NCBI RefSeq assembly: GCF_003347605.1
Contig: NZ_QDFZ01000001.1
Location: forward strand, 124,001 to 188,000
Reading direction: 5' to 3'
Length of the DNA: 64,000 bases
Source of the DNA: Chryseobacterium sp. KLBC 52
GTDB lineage: Bacteria; Bacteroidota; Bacteroidia; Flavobacteriales; Weeksellaceae
The notes beneath the pieces are model-generated. The model saw only the letters and a program-made list of their open reading frames with translations. It searched no databases and was not told the DNA's origin. How positions within the stretch are numbered: position 1 is the first letter of the stretch; each line of letters starts with the position of its first letter. This document shows, piece after piece, positions 44,262 to 53,003 of this stretch. The translations under genes were made by a program, and so were the position numbers.

Positions 44262-45563
44262 TTATTTCAAAACTTCAGTCAGTTGTTGAGTAAGATTTTT
44301 TCTTGAAAACTGTTCAATATGCTGAGTGTTTTCAAGAAGGCTGCCATTTTTCCACAGTTCATATTTTTCAAGAATAAACTTTTTAATGGTTTCAGTATCC
44401 TGATAACTGAAATGTTTTCCTGCCTGCGTTTCTTCGAGAATTTTTGCGACATCCGCTTTGTCCGGACCGAATGACAGGATCTGTTTTCCTGAAGCCAGAT
44501 ATTCAAATATCTTTCCGGGGATAATTCCTTTTGAAGATTCATTCGGGAAATTGGTAATAAGAAGCAAATCTGAATTTTGCATTTCTTCAACAGCTTTCCC
44601 ATGGGCAAGATATCCGAGATTCAGGATATGATTTTTCAGACTTGAATTTTCGATAGCCTGAAGGATTTTATCATCTATTCTTCCTACAAATTTCAACTTA
44701 AAATCAGCCGCAAATTCAGGGTTTTCTTTCACCAGTTCGTCGAGTGCTTTCCAGAGATTTTCAGGGTTTCTCAGCTGTTCCAAAACCCCGATATAGCTTA
44801 GCGTAAATGCCTGTTCAATTTGAGAATTTTTTTGTTCTTCTGCTTTTTCGCTTGAATCACTTTCATCAAATCCATTCGTAATACAAACGGCATTAGCTCC
44901 CGCTTTGCTGAAATTTTCAGCATCAGTATAACTTGTCGCTAAGGTAATGTCTGCATTCTTAAATACAGCACTTTCCAGCTGGCGGTGTTTTTTATCTGAA
45001 CTTTTGGTTAATTTCAGATGTTTATAATAAGAAATTTCTGTCCATGGATCACGGAAATCGGCAATCCATTTGAGCTCCGGCATTTTATTTTTAAGCCCCA
45101 AACCAATCAGATGAAGTGAGTGAGGTGGGCCGGAAGTAACGATAGTATCTATTTTATTTTCTTTCAGGTATTTTTCCAGAAATGTAACGGAAGGTTTTAC
45201 CCAAAAAACTCTGGCATCCGGAATAAAAAAATTACCTCTTACCCAAATCGAAAGTTTAGATTTCCAGCTTTGGTTTTTGCCTACATCAAATTGTCCGGCT
45301 TTGAATTTTTTATTGCTCTTATTCAGTTTTTCAGCCAGTTGATAAGGTTCCCATATTTTGGTTCTTACCATCTCAATATTTTCCGGAACATCTTTCATCA
45401 GTGTTTCGTCCAGCAATGGATAACTTGGATTTTCCGGAGTATAGATGATCGGTTTCCAGCCAAAATCAGGCAGATATTTTGCAAACTTCAGCCATCTTTG
45501 AACACCAGGACCTCCCGCAGGAGGCCAGTAATAGGTGATAATCAGTATTTTCTTTTGTTCCAT
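44262..45563 (-). CDS. Glycosyltransferase, GT-B fold family 4 type
   Basis: 433 residues. The N-terminal motif ITYYWPPAGGPGVQRWLKF is characteristic of family 4 glycosyltransferases. WIADFRDPWTE marks the end of the N-terminal domain, TNGFDESD the linker, and SKGIIPGKIFEYLASGKQIL holds the sugar-nucleotide-binding glutamate region. It probably adds sugars to a surface polysaccharide. YfhO, a membrane protein also linked to glycan work, is encoded next upstream, separated by the inserted GIY-YIG element. Confidence 0.85.
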   Translation of the reverse strand: MEQKKILIITYYWPPAGGPGVQRWLKFAKYLPDFGWKPIIYTPENPSYPLLDETLMKDVPENIEMVRTKIWEPYQLAEKLNKSNKKFKAGQFDVGKNQSWKSKLSIWVRGNFFIPDARVFWVKPSVTFLEKYLKENKIDTIVTSGPPHSLHLIGLGLKNKMPELKWIADFRDPWTEISYYKHLKLTKSSDKKHRQLESAVFKNADITLATSYTDAENFSKAGANAVCITNGFDESDSSEKAEEQKNSQIEQAFTLSYIGVLEQLRNPENLWKALDELVKENPEFAADFKLKFVGRIDDKILQAIENSSLKNHILNLGYLAHGKAVEEMQNSDLLLITNFPNESSKGIIPGKIFEYLASGKQILSFGPDKADVAKILEETQAGKHFSYQDTETIKKFILEKYELWKNGSLLENTQHIEQFSRKNLTQQLTEVLK

Positions 45564-45583
45564 TTATTTTCTTAATGGTCTTT

Positions 45584-45973
45584 GTCATTCTGAACGAAGC
45601 GTAGCGCAGTGAAGAATCTCACTCTATCTCTTCATTGAGAAATTTCCAATCTGGATTGAATTCTTTAATTAAGTTTTCTTTCTTTTGTCTGGTCCAGCCT
45701 TTTATTTGTTTCTCTCTATTTATTGCTGTCTCAATGTCACCAAAATGTTCAAAATATATTAAATAAAAACATTTATATCTTGAGGTGAAGCTTTTTTCAA
45801 TAGCTTCAGGGTTTTATGCCAATATAATTTGTTCTTCAAATCGTTGGTAACCCCTGTGTATAATACTGTCTTTGTTTTATTAGTCAGTATATAAACATAG
45901 TAATTATGAGTACCTAACGTTTTCATATTTGATTTTGAGATTCTTCATTACGCTATGCTTCATTCAGAATGAC
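45584..45973 (-). mobile_element. 390-bp element: GIY-YIG gene between 38-bp inverted repeats
   Basis: Left end 45584-45621 (GTCATTCTGAACGAAG...) and right end 45936-45973 are reverse complements over 38 bases with about five mismatches. Between them is only a GIY-YIG endonuclease gene on the reverse strand. The last three bases of the left repeat form its stop codon and its start lies 9 bases inside the right repeat. The element sits neatly between two unrelated genes. From memory, similar GTCATTCTGAACGAAG repeats are frequent in Bacteroidota genomes. Target-site duplication was not evident. Confidence 0.65.
45619..45926 (-). pseudogene. GIY-YIG endonuclease, single-base frameshift
   Basis: From ATG 45926-45924 the frame reads MKTLGTHNYYVYILTNKTKT then VLYTGVTNDLKNKLYWHK, the GIY-YIG core with VYI...YTGVT. 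At the AAAA run that follows, one missing A shifts the frame and gives an early stop. With five As the protein continues with NPEAIEKSFTSRYKC, FGDIETAINREKQIKGWTRQ (catalytic Glu region) and FNPDWKFLNEEIE. That makes about 103 residues, the normal length of small stand-alone GIY-YIG proteins. The rest is intact, so the break is recent, or a homopolymer sequencing error. Confidence 0.75.
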
Positions 45974-46000
45974 ATACTTCAATAATTATTTTAAGCTTTT

Positions 46001-48532
46001 TTATTCAGCTACAATCTCTTTTTTCTTCTTCTTATTCATCCAGAAAATTCCAAATGCAGCCAACAGGATAAATAATCCGAATGAAAGAAGAGAAACCCAT
46101 TTTCCTTTTTCAATCACTTCAGGTTCAAAAACCATTCTGATGTGGTGATTTCCTGCTGGAACATGTACTGCACGAAGTAAATAATCTGCTTTGATGTAAG
46201 GAACTTCTTTTTCGTCTACCAGAACTTTCCATCCGTGAGGATAATACACTTCGGAAAATACAGCCAATTGAGGCGTTTTCGACTGAGATTTAAACTCAAG
46301 TTCGTTAGGCTGGTATTTCGTTAGGTTGATAAATGCTGTAGAATCTGCCTGAACAGGTTTGTTATCAAAATAGGATTTGTCAGATGAAGCAATGACAGCC
46401 GTTTTCTTGTTGTCAATAGTTCCGATAGCTTTAATTTCCTGATTAGGAGTATCTGCAAATTTTAAATCACTTACAAACCATGCATTACCATTGGCTTTTG
46501 GATTAGGAACAACCTGTGGCTGTTCAGGACCTCCGAAAACCATGTATTTAGCATTCAGTAAGTTTAATACATTAGGTGTTTTTACACTGTCAATACTATT
46601 GATGTATTCATTCAGTACATCGTCATATCTTCTTAATTTTACAGCGTGATAACCACCGATGGAAGCCTTAAAATAAGAGGTATTGGTTTCACTGGTTACG
46701 CCCAATGTCTGGTTGTAGATTCTGTAGTGTGTTTTATCTTTTTCAGCAATAGTTTCCAATGTTTTATTGATGTTGACATTGGATAAAATAGATTCCAGAT
46801 TCGGATTTCCCTGCACTTTTTCAGCCAACAGGTCTGAGCTTTCTGTCTGGAAAGGATTTTCAGCAAAGATTTTATCTACGTAGTTTTCGTCATTTAAATA
46901 ACGTTTGTTTACCGTCCAAAGGTCGAATAAACTTACAAGTCCAATCACTACCAAAGCAATATTCTGGTTCAGCTTTTTCTTTAAAGTTAAGAATAACGCA
47001 GCAGCAGTAATCGCTACATAAATGAATGCTTTTATGGCATCTATTCTGAATAATTTATATCTTTCATCTACAAGATAATCAAGCAGGAAAGGAGGGAAGT
47101 AGGTTTTTTCGCTTTCTGTAGCAAAACCTAACAATGACTTTCCAAAGATTAAAAGAATCAATAAAAATCCTAACGTTCCACCTCCTACATACATAAGGAT
47201 CTTTTGTTTGTATTCTTCAGTCAGTTTTTCATCTGTAAAGAATCTGTATAATCCCAGAATAGCAATTAACGGGAATAATAACTCTACTACCACTAAGATT
47301 GAAGAAGGAGCTCTGAATTTATTATAGAACGGTACATAATCGATAAAGAAATCGGATAATGGCATAAAGTTACTTCCCCAAGCCAGTAAAATGGTCAGGA
47401 TGGAAGCTCCCAAAATCCAGTAACGGTATTTTTTTGAAGCAAAAAAGAATCCTAATAGGGCAAGGAAACATACGATAGCTCCCTGATAAGCAGGTCCTGA
47501 TGTTCCCGGCTGGTCTCCCCAATAGGTTACTCCGCTGAAACCTTTGGAAATTCTATCCATTTCAGCCTGTGAGCCTACATTTTCCTGAACCAGTTCCTGA
47601 ACTCTGTTCATGATTTCTTTTCCTTCAGGTTCCTGGCTTCCGCCACCCATTAATCTTGGAATGAAAAGGTTTAAAGTTTCCAGTTGTCCATAACTCCACA
47701 TCAGCATACTCTCTTTGTCCATTCCGGATTTTCCTGAAGTATGGCTGTCGTTATTTAAAATCTGCTTTCCACGAACTGTTTCTTTTACATATTCTGAATT
47801 GGCCATGATTCTTTGTGAATTCATTCCAACTCCAATAATACATGATGCAGCAATAATTCCTGATGAAATAAGGAAATGCTTCATCGGTGTCTTTTTCTGG
47901 ATGGCTCTGATAAGTTCAGAAAGGAATAAGAATCCTAAAGCAAGAAACAGATAATAGGTCATCTGTATGTGATTGGCAGCAATTTGAAGCCCCATAAAAA
48001 GGGTAGTGACAATGAAGCCCCAGATGTATTGTTTTCTGATGTACACCAGTAAAATACCGGCCAGCAACGGAGCAAAATATTCAATGGTATTGACTTTACC
48101 ATTATGTCCCGCTGCAATAATAATGTAAAAATAGGTTGAAAGCCCGAAGAAAGTGGCTCCTAAGAGAGCGTACTTCCAGTTTCTGACCACTACCATTCCC
48201 AAAAGGAAAAAACCTGCAAATAGCAGGAAGAGATAATTGACTGGCCTTGGCAGGAAATTCAGATTGCTGTCGATTTTTTTGATGATGTCGCCTTTGAACT
48301 GGCTTCCCATCTGATAAGTCGGCATTCCTCCAAACATGGAGTCGCTCCAGTAGGTTTCATTTCCGGTATTGGCTCTATAGTCGAGCAGTTCTTTTGCTCC
48401 TCCTCTGTACTGCACAATATCGTGCTGGAAAAGCTGTTTTCCTGAAAATACAGGAGTGGAATATAAAAATGCTAAAACTATAAATACTACTAATGAAGCT
48501 GCAATATAAATTAAGTTTTTATTTTTTGCCAT
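46001..48532 (-). CDS. YfhO family multi-pass membrane protein
   Basis: 843 residues with about 13 membrane helices, including IYIAASLVVFIVLAFLYSTP at the start and LLSFGLFILLAAFGIFWM at the end. A large extracytoplasmic region precedes the last helix, with YNQTLGVTSETNTSYFKAS and VFSEVYYPHGWKVLVD. This is the YfhO arrangement, a GT-C-like family linked to sugar transfer from lipid carriers to teichoic acids or lipids in other bacteria. The substrate here is unknown. Confidence 0.85.
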   Translation of the reverse strand: MAKNKNLIYIAASLVVFIVLAFLYSTPVFSGKQLFQHDIVQYRGGAKELLDYRANTGNETYWSDSMFGGMPTYQMGSQFKGDIIKKIDSNLNFLPRPVNYLFLLFAGFFLLGMVVVRNWKYALLGATFFGLSTYFYIIIAAGHNGKVNTIEYFAPLLAGILLVYIRKQYIWGFIVTTLFMGLQIAANHIQMTYYLFLALGFLFLSELIRAIQKKTPMKHFLISSGIIAASCIIGVGMNSQRIMANSEYVKETVRGKQILNNDSHTSGKSGMDKESMLMWSYGQLETLNLFIPRLMGGGSQEPEGKEIMNRVQELVQENVGSQAEMDRISKGFSGVTYWGDQPGTSGPAYQGAIVCFLALLGFFFASKKYRYWILGASILTILLAWGSNFMPLSDFFIDYVPFYNKFRAPSSILVVVELLFPLIAILGLYRFFTDEKLTEEYKQKILMYVGGGTLGFLLILLIFGKSLLGFATESEKTYFPPFLLDYLVDERYKLFRIDAIKAFIYVAITAAALFLTLKKKLNQNIALVVIGLVSLFDLWTVNKRYLNDENYVDKIFAENPFQTESSDLLAEKVQGNPNLESILSNVNINKTLETIAEKDKTHYRIYNQTLGVTSETNTSYFKASIGGYHAVKLRRYDDVLNEYINSIDSVKTPNVLNLLNAKYMVFGGPEQPQVVPNPKANGNAWFVSDLKFADTPNQEIKAIGTIDNKKTAVIASSDKSYFDNKPVQADSTAFINLTKYQPNELEFKSQSKTPQLAVFSEVYYPHGWKVLVDEKEVPYIKADYLLRAVHVPAGNHHIRMVFEPEVIEKGKWVSLLSFGLFILLAAFGIFWMNKKKKKEIVAE

Positions 48533-48561
48533 GCTGGTTATTATCTTTTATTTCTTTGAAT

Positions 48562-48792
48562 TTACCTTTTGTCATTACTCTCTTTCACCTCTTCGTAGTC
48601 TACAGTTTCTGCGTCCCACTTAAGGTTTTGTTGGTTATTCTTATTCGAGTTGTGTAGATCCTGCTGTCTGTTATTCTGGTTATCATTATTGAAACGATAG
48701 CTGTAAAATGTCTTAAAGAAAATTCTTTTCAGAATATTCCAGACAAAGAAAATAATAATGGCAGTGAGTACTAACTCAAGAATGTACTTCAT
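48562..48792 (-). CDS. DUF4834 family small membrane protein
   Basis: 76 residues: one N-terminal membrane helix (YILELVLTAIIIFFVWNIL) and an Asn/Gln-rich hydrophilic tail ending DAETVDYEEVKESNDKR. The short helix plus the tail motif VDYEEVKE matches DUF4834 of Bacteroidota, function unknown. It lies 29 bases upstream of yfhO on the same strand. Confidence 0.75.
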   Translation of the reverse strand: MKYILELVLTAIIIFFVWNILKRIFFKTFYSYRFNNDNQNNRQQDLHNSNKNNQQNLKWDAETVDYEEVKESNDKR

Positions 48793-48810
48793 AATTTAAA
48801 AAATTTAAAG

Positions 48811-48842
48811 TTCAGGGTTTAAAGTATATTGTAAACCCTGAA
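48811..48842 (-). terminator. Hairpin after the DUF6263-like gene
   Basis: TTCAGGGTTTA and TAAACCCTGAA form an 11-bp stem around a 10-base loop, between the reverse-strand lipoprotein gene and DUF4834; a T-rich stretch (TTAAATTTTTT) follows on that strand. Confidence 0.65.
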
Positions 48843-48854
48843 TGTTTACTTCAG

Positions 48855-49904
48855 TTATTTAGCAGATGGGTTTACCATTACCGAAGAATTGGAAACGCTT
48901 TTCATAGACTGAGATTGTTTTCCATCGGAAATGGTTTCTATCTGAGTTGTTTTTACGTTGATATTCTGGTTGGTAATCCATCCTGTGCTTTCGTCAAACT
49001 TAATGGTTCCGTTCTGAACCAGTTCACTGCTCAGGCTGTGGGTGATAGGTCCCTGAGCTTTCTTCTCCGTTTTCTTAGGAATCCCTCCGGTTACTGCAAT
49101 TTCTGCCGCTCCGTTTCCTAGGCTTTTCAGTACATAATTAGAGGTTACTTTTACGTTTCCGCTTGGGTCAGCATTTTCAGAAGTAGACCATTTTTCTCCT
49201 ATTTTTACTCCTTTTTTAGGAATAATCATCAGGTTTTTGTGGAACTGATCTTTCAATACCTTTTCGTTGAAAGATTGTTTAAGGCTTGCTACTACGCTTG
49301 CTTTTTCATTGGCATCCTTGATCAGGGTGCCTACAGCATTACCTACTTTGGTGTAAACGGCATCAAATCCTGTAATAGAAATCACATTTCCTTTGGTATC
49401 CATCTTCATCTGTAGTTTGTTTCCGGTAAGTGCTTTGTTGACGTTCCAGATCATTTTAAGATCGTCTTCTTTTGGAAGAGGAAGTTTGGTGTCTACTACT
49501 ACCGTTTTTCCCTGTGCAGACTGAGAGCTTCTCTTTGCTACAAGGTTAAGGGTCATCTCATATACATTTCCTTTGATATCATCCACTACAAAATTCATTT
49601 CATCTGTAGACTCACTGGTAGCAGTAATGGATTTCCCCTGAGGATCTGTCATTGTCTTTACATCTCTCTGATAAGTGGTAAGAGGATATGTTTTTCCTTT
49701 TTCCAGCTTGAAAGTCTGTGTAATAACTCCCGCAGAATCTTTAATAGCCGGGTTTTCTGCAACTTTCGCTACAGAATCAGCAGGAACTTCTACCGTTACT
49801 GTCTTTCCGGTTTTAGGATCTACTTTTGTTATTTTTGCCGTTTCTTTTTTACAAGAAACAAGAGCTATCGATGATATAAGCGCAAGCGCTGCAATGTTCT
49901 TCAT
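48855..49904 (-). CDS. DUF6263-like lipoprotein
   Basis: 349 residues with a lipoprotein signal (MKNIAALALISSIALVSC, Cys18). The mature part includes KTYPLTTYQRDVKTMTDPQG, MIWNVNKALTGNKLQMKMD and a C-terminal STGWITNQNINVKTTQ. This matches my recollection of the DUF6263 family of Bacteroidota periplasmic lipoproteins, function unknown. It starts 15 bases below the serine hydrolase stop and may be co-transcribed with it. Confidence 0.7.
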   Translation of the reverse strand: MKNIAALALISSIALVSCKKETAKITKVDPKTGKTVTVEVPADSVAKVAENPAIKDSAGVITQTFKLEKGKTYPLTTYQRDVKTMTDPQGKSITATSESTDEMNFVVDDIKGNVYEMTLNLVAKRSSQSAQGKTVVVDTKLPLPKEDDLKMIWNVNKALTGNKLQMKMDTKGNVISITGFDAVYTKVGNAVGTLIKDANEKASVVASLKQSFNEKVLKDQFHKNLMIIPKKGVKIGEKWSTSENADPSGNVKVTSNYVLKSLGNGAAEIAVTGGIPKKTEKKAQGPITHSLSSELVQNGTIKFDESTGWITNQNINVKTTQIETISDGKQSQSMKSVSNSSVMVNPSAK

Positions 49905-49919
49905 TTGATTTTTTTAACT

Positions 49920-51038
49920 TTATTTTTTACTACTATTTCTTAATAAATGATCTGCAATGTCGTGCAGTTTCCCCTGGGACTCTCCATCAGATTCATTGGA
50001 AAGTACTACCACTCCCATTTTTTTTGAAGGATAAACCTGAAGTACGCTTGAAAAACCAAATGTACCTCCTGTATGATAAACGGTTTGAGTTCCATCTTCA
50101 TAGGTGTGTAATCTCCAGTAAAGTCCAATGGCATCTCCTTCACTTTTTACAAAAGGTGTATGGGATGTTTTCACATATTTATTGTTCTCATCCAGATGAT
50201 ACTGCATGTATTTCACCAGATCTCCTGTAGTAGAAATGATTCCTCCTGCGGGAGCAAAAATGGTTGTGAAATTTCTGGGCATTACCTTTCCTTTTTCGTT
50301 ATAACAAGTCAATAGGTGTGCAGAATTCGTACCAATAATGGTATGATCCATTTTCAGAGGCTTTGTAATATACTCTGAAAGCAGGTTTTCATAGCTTGTA
50401 TGATATACTTTTTCAAGGATATCCCCGGCAATCTGTGTTCCTACATTGGAATATTTATACTCTGTTCCGGGTACAAAATCCACTTTAGCCTGATGAAGAT
50501 CCTCATAAAAATTCTTTTTTGAATAGTTTTTATAAAAATCTGACAGTGCCAGGGCGACAGAGTCCATTGGCTTTTTGAATGTTTCAGATTGATCCGGCAG
50601 AAACTGTGGCAATCCTGATGAATGATTGGTTAGATTCCCAATCGTTATTGGATGCTTTTCAAATTCAAGATTAGGATAATCTCCTATATATTTCCGGATA
50701 TCATCATCCATTTTGATTTTACCATCTGCTAAAGCATGAGCCAGAAGTGTTCCGGTAAAGGTCTTGGTGATGGATGCAATCTCATATGGACTTTGGGAGG
50801 TTGGAAGCTCTGATTTCCCTATCTCCGTTGTACCATAATTATAAAAATAACTTTTACCATCTTTAAAAATACCTATTGAAAGTCCCACGCGTGCAGGATT
50901 CTGCATATAAGCGAGAGCTTCTTTCTGAACCATCTTATCAAGATCAGTCGTAAGACGGTTGTCTGTTGCTATTTTTTTTGTCTGCGCATTAAAAGCTAAC
51001 GGAACAAAAAATAAGGGTAAAAGTGATTGTATTTTCAT
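49920..51038 (-). CDS. Serine hydrolase, class C beta-lactamase/esterase-like
   Basis: 372 residues with a signal peptide (MKIQSLLPLFFVPLAFNAQ). The penicillin-binding/class C fold motifs are present: SITK (Ser89, Lys92) in EIASITKTFTG, YSN in EYKYSNVGTQIAG, and HTGG in VYHTGGTFGFSS. HTGG in place of KTG is usual for the EstB/AmpH-like relatives, so it is more likely an esterase or peptidase than a resistance enzyme. Exported to the periplasm. It follows rlmB by 3 bases. Confidence 0.88.
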   Translation of the reverse strand: MKIQSLLPLFFVPLAFNAQTKKIATDNRLTTDLDKMVQKEALAYMQNPARVGLSIGIFKDGKSYFYNYGTTEIGKSELPTSQSPYEIASITKTFTGTLLAHALADGKIKMDDDIRKYIGDYPNLEFEKHPITIGNLTNHSSGLPQFLPDQSETFKKPMDSVALALSDFYKNYSKKNFYEDLHQAKVDFVPGTEYKYSNVGTQIAGDILEKVYHTSYENLLSEYITKPLKMDHTIIGTNSAHLLTCYNEKGKVMPRNFTTIFAPAGGIISTTGDLVKYMQYHLDENNKYVKTSHTPFVKSEGDAIGLYWRLHTYEDGTQTVYHTGGTFGFSSVLQVYPSKKMGVVVLSNESDGESQGKLHDIADHLLRNSSKK

Positions 51039-51041
51039 GGT

Positions 51042-51791
51042 TTACGGATTGGGTATCACGGACATTTTCTGTCTTACCGCTTCATACAAAATCGCTCCAC
51101 ATGCTACAGAAACATTCAGGGACTGAGTTTTTCCTTCAATAGGAAGTTTTATTTTTTCATCAGCATGATGCAATACTTCTTTAGAAATTCCGGTTTCCTC
51201 ATTTCCCATCACGATAGCACATGGCTCAGTCATATTTACATCATAGATTAACTTCTGAGCTTTTTCGCTGGCTGCATATACGGAAATTCCGCTTTGTTGA
51301 AGGAAGTCTACAGTGTGTGCAAGATTGTTTTCCTTACATATTTTGATATTATAGATCGCTCCGGCAGAAGTTTTTATCGCATCGGAATTGATAGGAGCTG
51401 CTCCTTTTTCAGGAATGATAACGGCGTCTATTCCTACACATTCGGCAGTTCTGCAGATGGCTCCGAAGTTTCTAACATCAGTAAGTCTGTCCAGAATCAA
51501 AAGAAATGGTGTTTTTCCCTGCTCGAATAACTGTGGAACAATATCCTCCACTTTATGAAACGGTACATCCGAAATAAAAGCAACCACACCCTGGTGGTTT
51601 TTTCTTGTAAAACGGTTCAGTTTTTCAACCGGAACATAATTGGGACGGATTTTATTTTTCGCTAAAATGGCTTTTAATTCAGCATAAATAGGACCCTGAA
51701 GTGCATTCTGCACAAAGATCTTGTCAATCGTTTTTCCCGCTTCAATTGCTTCAATCACGGGACGCAGCCCGAAAATAAAATCGTCTTTCAT
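51042..51791 (-). CDS. rlmB: 23S rRNA (guanosine-2'-O-)-methyltransferase RlmB
   Basis: 249 residues. The N-terminal substrate-binding domain begins FIFGLRPVIEAIEAGKTIDK. The SPOUT domain has LILDRLTDVRNFGAICRTAE, IVMGNEETGISKE and IEGKTQSLNVSVACGAILYE, the three SpoU motifs that form the knotted SAM site. It methylates the ribose of G2251 (E. coli numbering) in 23S rRNA. It is upstream of the serine hydrolase with a 3-base gap. Confidence 0.92.
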   Translation of the reverse strand: MKDDFIFGLRPVIEAIEAGKTIDKIFVQNALQGPIYAELKAILAKNKIRPNYVPVEKLNRFTRKNHQGVVAFISDVPFHKVEDIVPQLFEQGKTPFLLILDRLTDVRNFGAICRTAECVGIDAVIIPEKGAAPINSDAIKTSAGAIYNIKICKENNLAHTVDFLQQSGISVYAASEKAQKLIYDVNMTEPCAIVMGNEETGISKEVLHHADEKIKLPIEGKTQSLNVSVACGAILYEAVRQKMSVIPNP

Positions 51792-51838
51792 TGAGTTGTT
51801 AAAATTTTATGTTTAAGGTTCAATGTTCATTGTTTAAA

Positions 51839-52282
51839 GTTCAAAGTTTAAAGTTTTGAATTTAAGGTTTGTACTTTGTTCCTTTTAAATCTGTTGTATT
51901 TAAATATTTTATAAAAGCTGATCTTTTTACTTAACGTTTCAGTCTGCTCAATTAATGTTTCAAATTTTTCCTGCGAAATAAAACTTCTGTCAAAAACCCA
52001 TACAATTGTGATCTGGCTTCTCCACAGGAAGCTTTCGCAATAGAAAGAAATTGTATAAATTCTCTATTCCCGTTTCTTTCAAATCCTTCAGCAATATTAT
52101 CCATTACAGACCCCGAAGATCCATCAATTTGATTGCTAAGTTTAAAATTATTCTTAAGGTTGGTAGATTCAATAATATGATAAATCTCGTTACATAGTTG
52201 TCGGGATAATTTCCAGATCTCTAAATCCTCAAATCTATTAATAGTCGCCATAACCTTAAACTTTAAATCTTAAACTTTGAAC
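51839..52282. repeat. Inverted repeats flanking the four-helix-bundle gene
   Basis: GTTCAAAGTTTAA...TTTAAGGTT (51839-51869) and the reverse complement of 52252-52282 agree at 26 of 31 positions. They enclose one gene whose reconstructed stop (51848-51850) lies in the left repeat and whose start abuts the right repeat. Additional TTTAAAGTTCAAAG-type heptamer repeats extend to about 51808. The outline resembles the GIY-YIG element at 45584-45973. Confidence 0.55.
51848..52251 (-). pseudogene. Four-helix-bundle protein (S23/IVS-type), frameshifted near the end
   Basis: The frame from 52251 reads [39 protein letters not shown] and [14 protein letters not shown], the signature of the TIGR02436/23S-intervening-sequence four-helix-bundle family. 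After Tyr-Gly it runs into [12 protein letters not shown] and stops at 51952. One extra base at the five-base run 51992-51996 restores the typical end [20 protein letters not shown] and SKKISFYKIFK, with a stop at 51848-51850. The truncated 99-residue form lacks half of the last helix. These proteins may bind nucleic acid or protein; function unknown. Confidence 0.75.
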
Positions 52283-52752
52283 TAATACTTCTCTCCTAAA
52301 ATTGCTCTTTTCTGTGCCATCACATATCCGTAGTGAAGGCTTTCATGCATATTATTGAAGATGATGGCATCCTGAATGCTTTTCAGATCCATTCCGAAAC
52401 TTGTGGTGTACGGAGTGTAGTCTGAGAAGAAATCACTGTCATAATCCTTCATTAAAATCTTTGAAGTTTCTGTAAGTAAAAATTCTAAATCTTCCACTTC
52501 TGATTTCTGAACATTTAAGTTGGGCAAAGTCCCTTTCTTGTAGGTTTCAATCCAATACTTGTCAATACGGAAAGGATTTCCGCTCAGGTAATAGTGCAGT
52601 AGCTGTTGTGTAGCAACAGTATGAGCAATATTCCAGTAAATATTGTTGTTGAAACCATCCGGAATCAGGATCAGATCTTCGTGAGATGTGTTCTGAAGGA
52701 TATCTAAAAGGTTTTTTCTTACCTGTCTGTGTGCTTGAAAATGATAATTCAT
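52282..52752 (-). CDS. DinB family protein
   Basis: 156 residues with the DinB/YfiT four-helix arrangement. Histidines that would bind a metal appear in NIAHTVATQQLLHYYLSG and HESLHYGYVMAQKRAI. Members include thiol-dependent enzymes such as bacillithiol transferases, so a link to the YpdA/bacillithiol chemistry of this organism is possible but not shown. It stands alone, divergent from the MoxR operon. Confidence 0.8.
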   Translation of the reverse strand: MNYHFQAHRQVRKNLLDILQNTSHEDLILIPDGFNNNIYWNIAHTVATQQLLHYYLSGNPFRIDKYWIETYKKGTLPNLNVQKSEVEDLEFLLTETSKILMKDYDSDFFSDYTPYTTSFGMDLKSIQDAIIFNNMHESLHYGYVMAQKRAILGEKY

Positions 52753-53003
52753 TTTGCAAAATTTTTAATCACCAAAAATAGTTTAATAAACTGGAAATGA
52801 CAATTTTTGAGCAGGAGATTAAAGCAAATTTTATATATTTTTATGAAAAAATCAGATCATACTATTGAGTTTTAAGACTTCAGCAGTTCTGCAAGTTGTA
52901 TCAATACGGGATTTTTTAACAAACTTTAACTCAAAAATGGCATTTATTATGTTGATTAATGCAAGTATTTATCAGAAATTTACCACTTATTTTAAACCAA
53001 GCT

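Noticed and set aside
52959..53003. Upstream extension of the MoxR gene
   Set aside because: The 15 extra residues do not match the family start; MSEIYQAEDIRQ at 53004 does.
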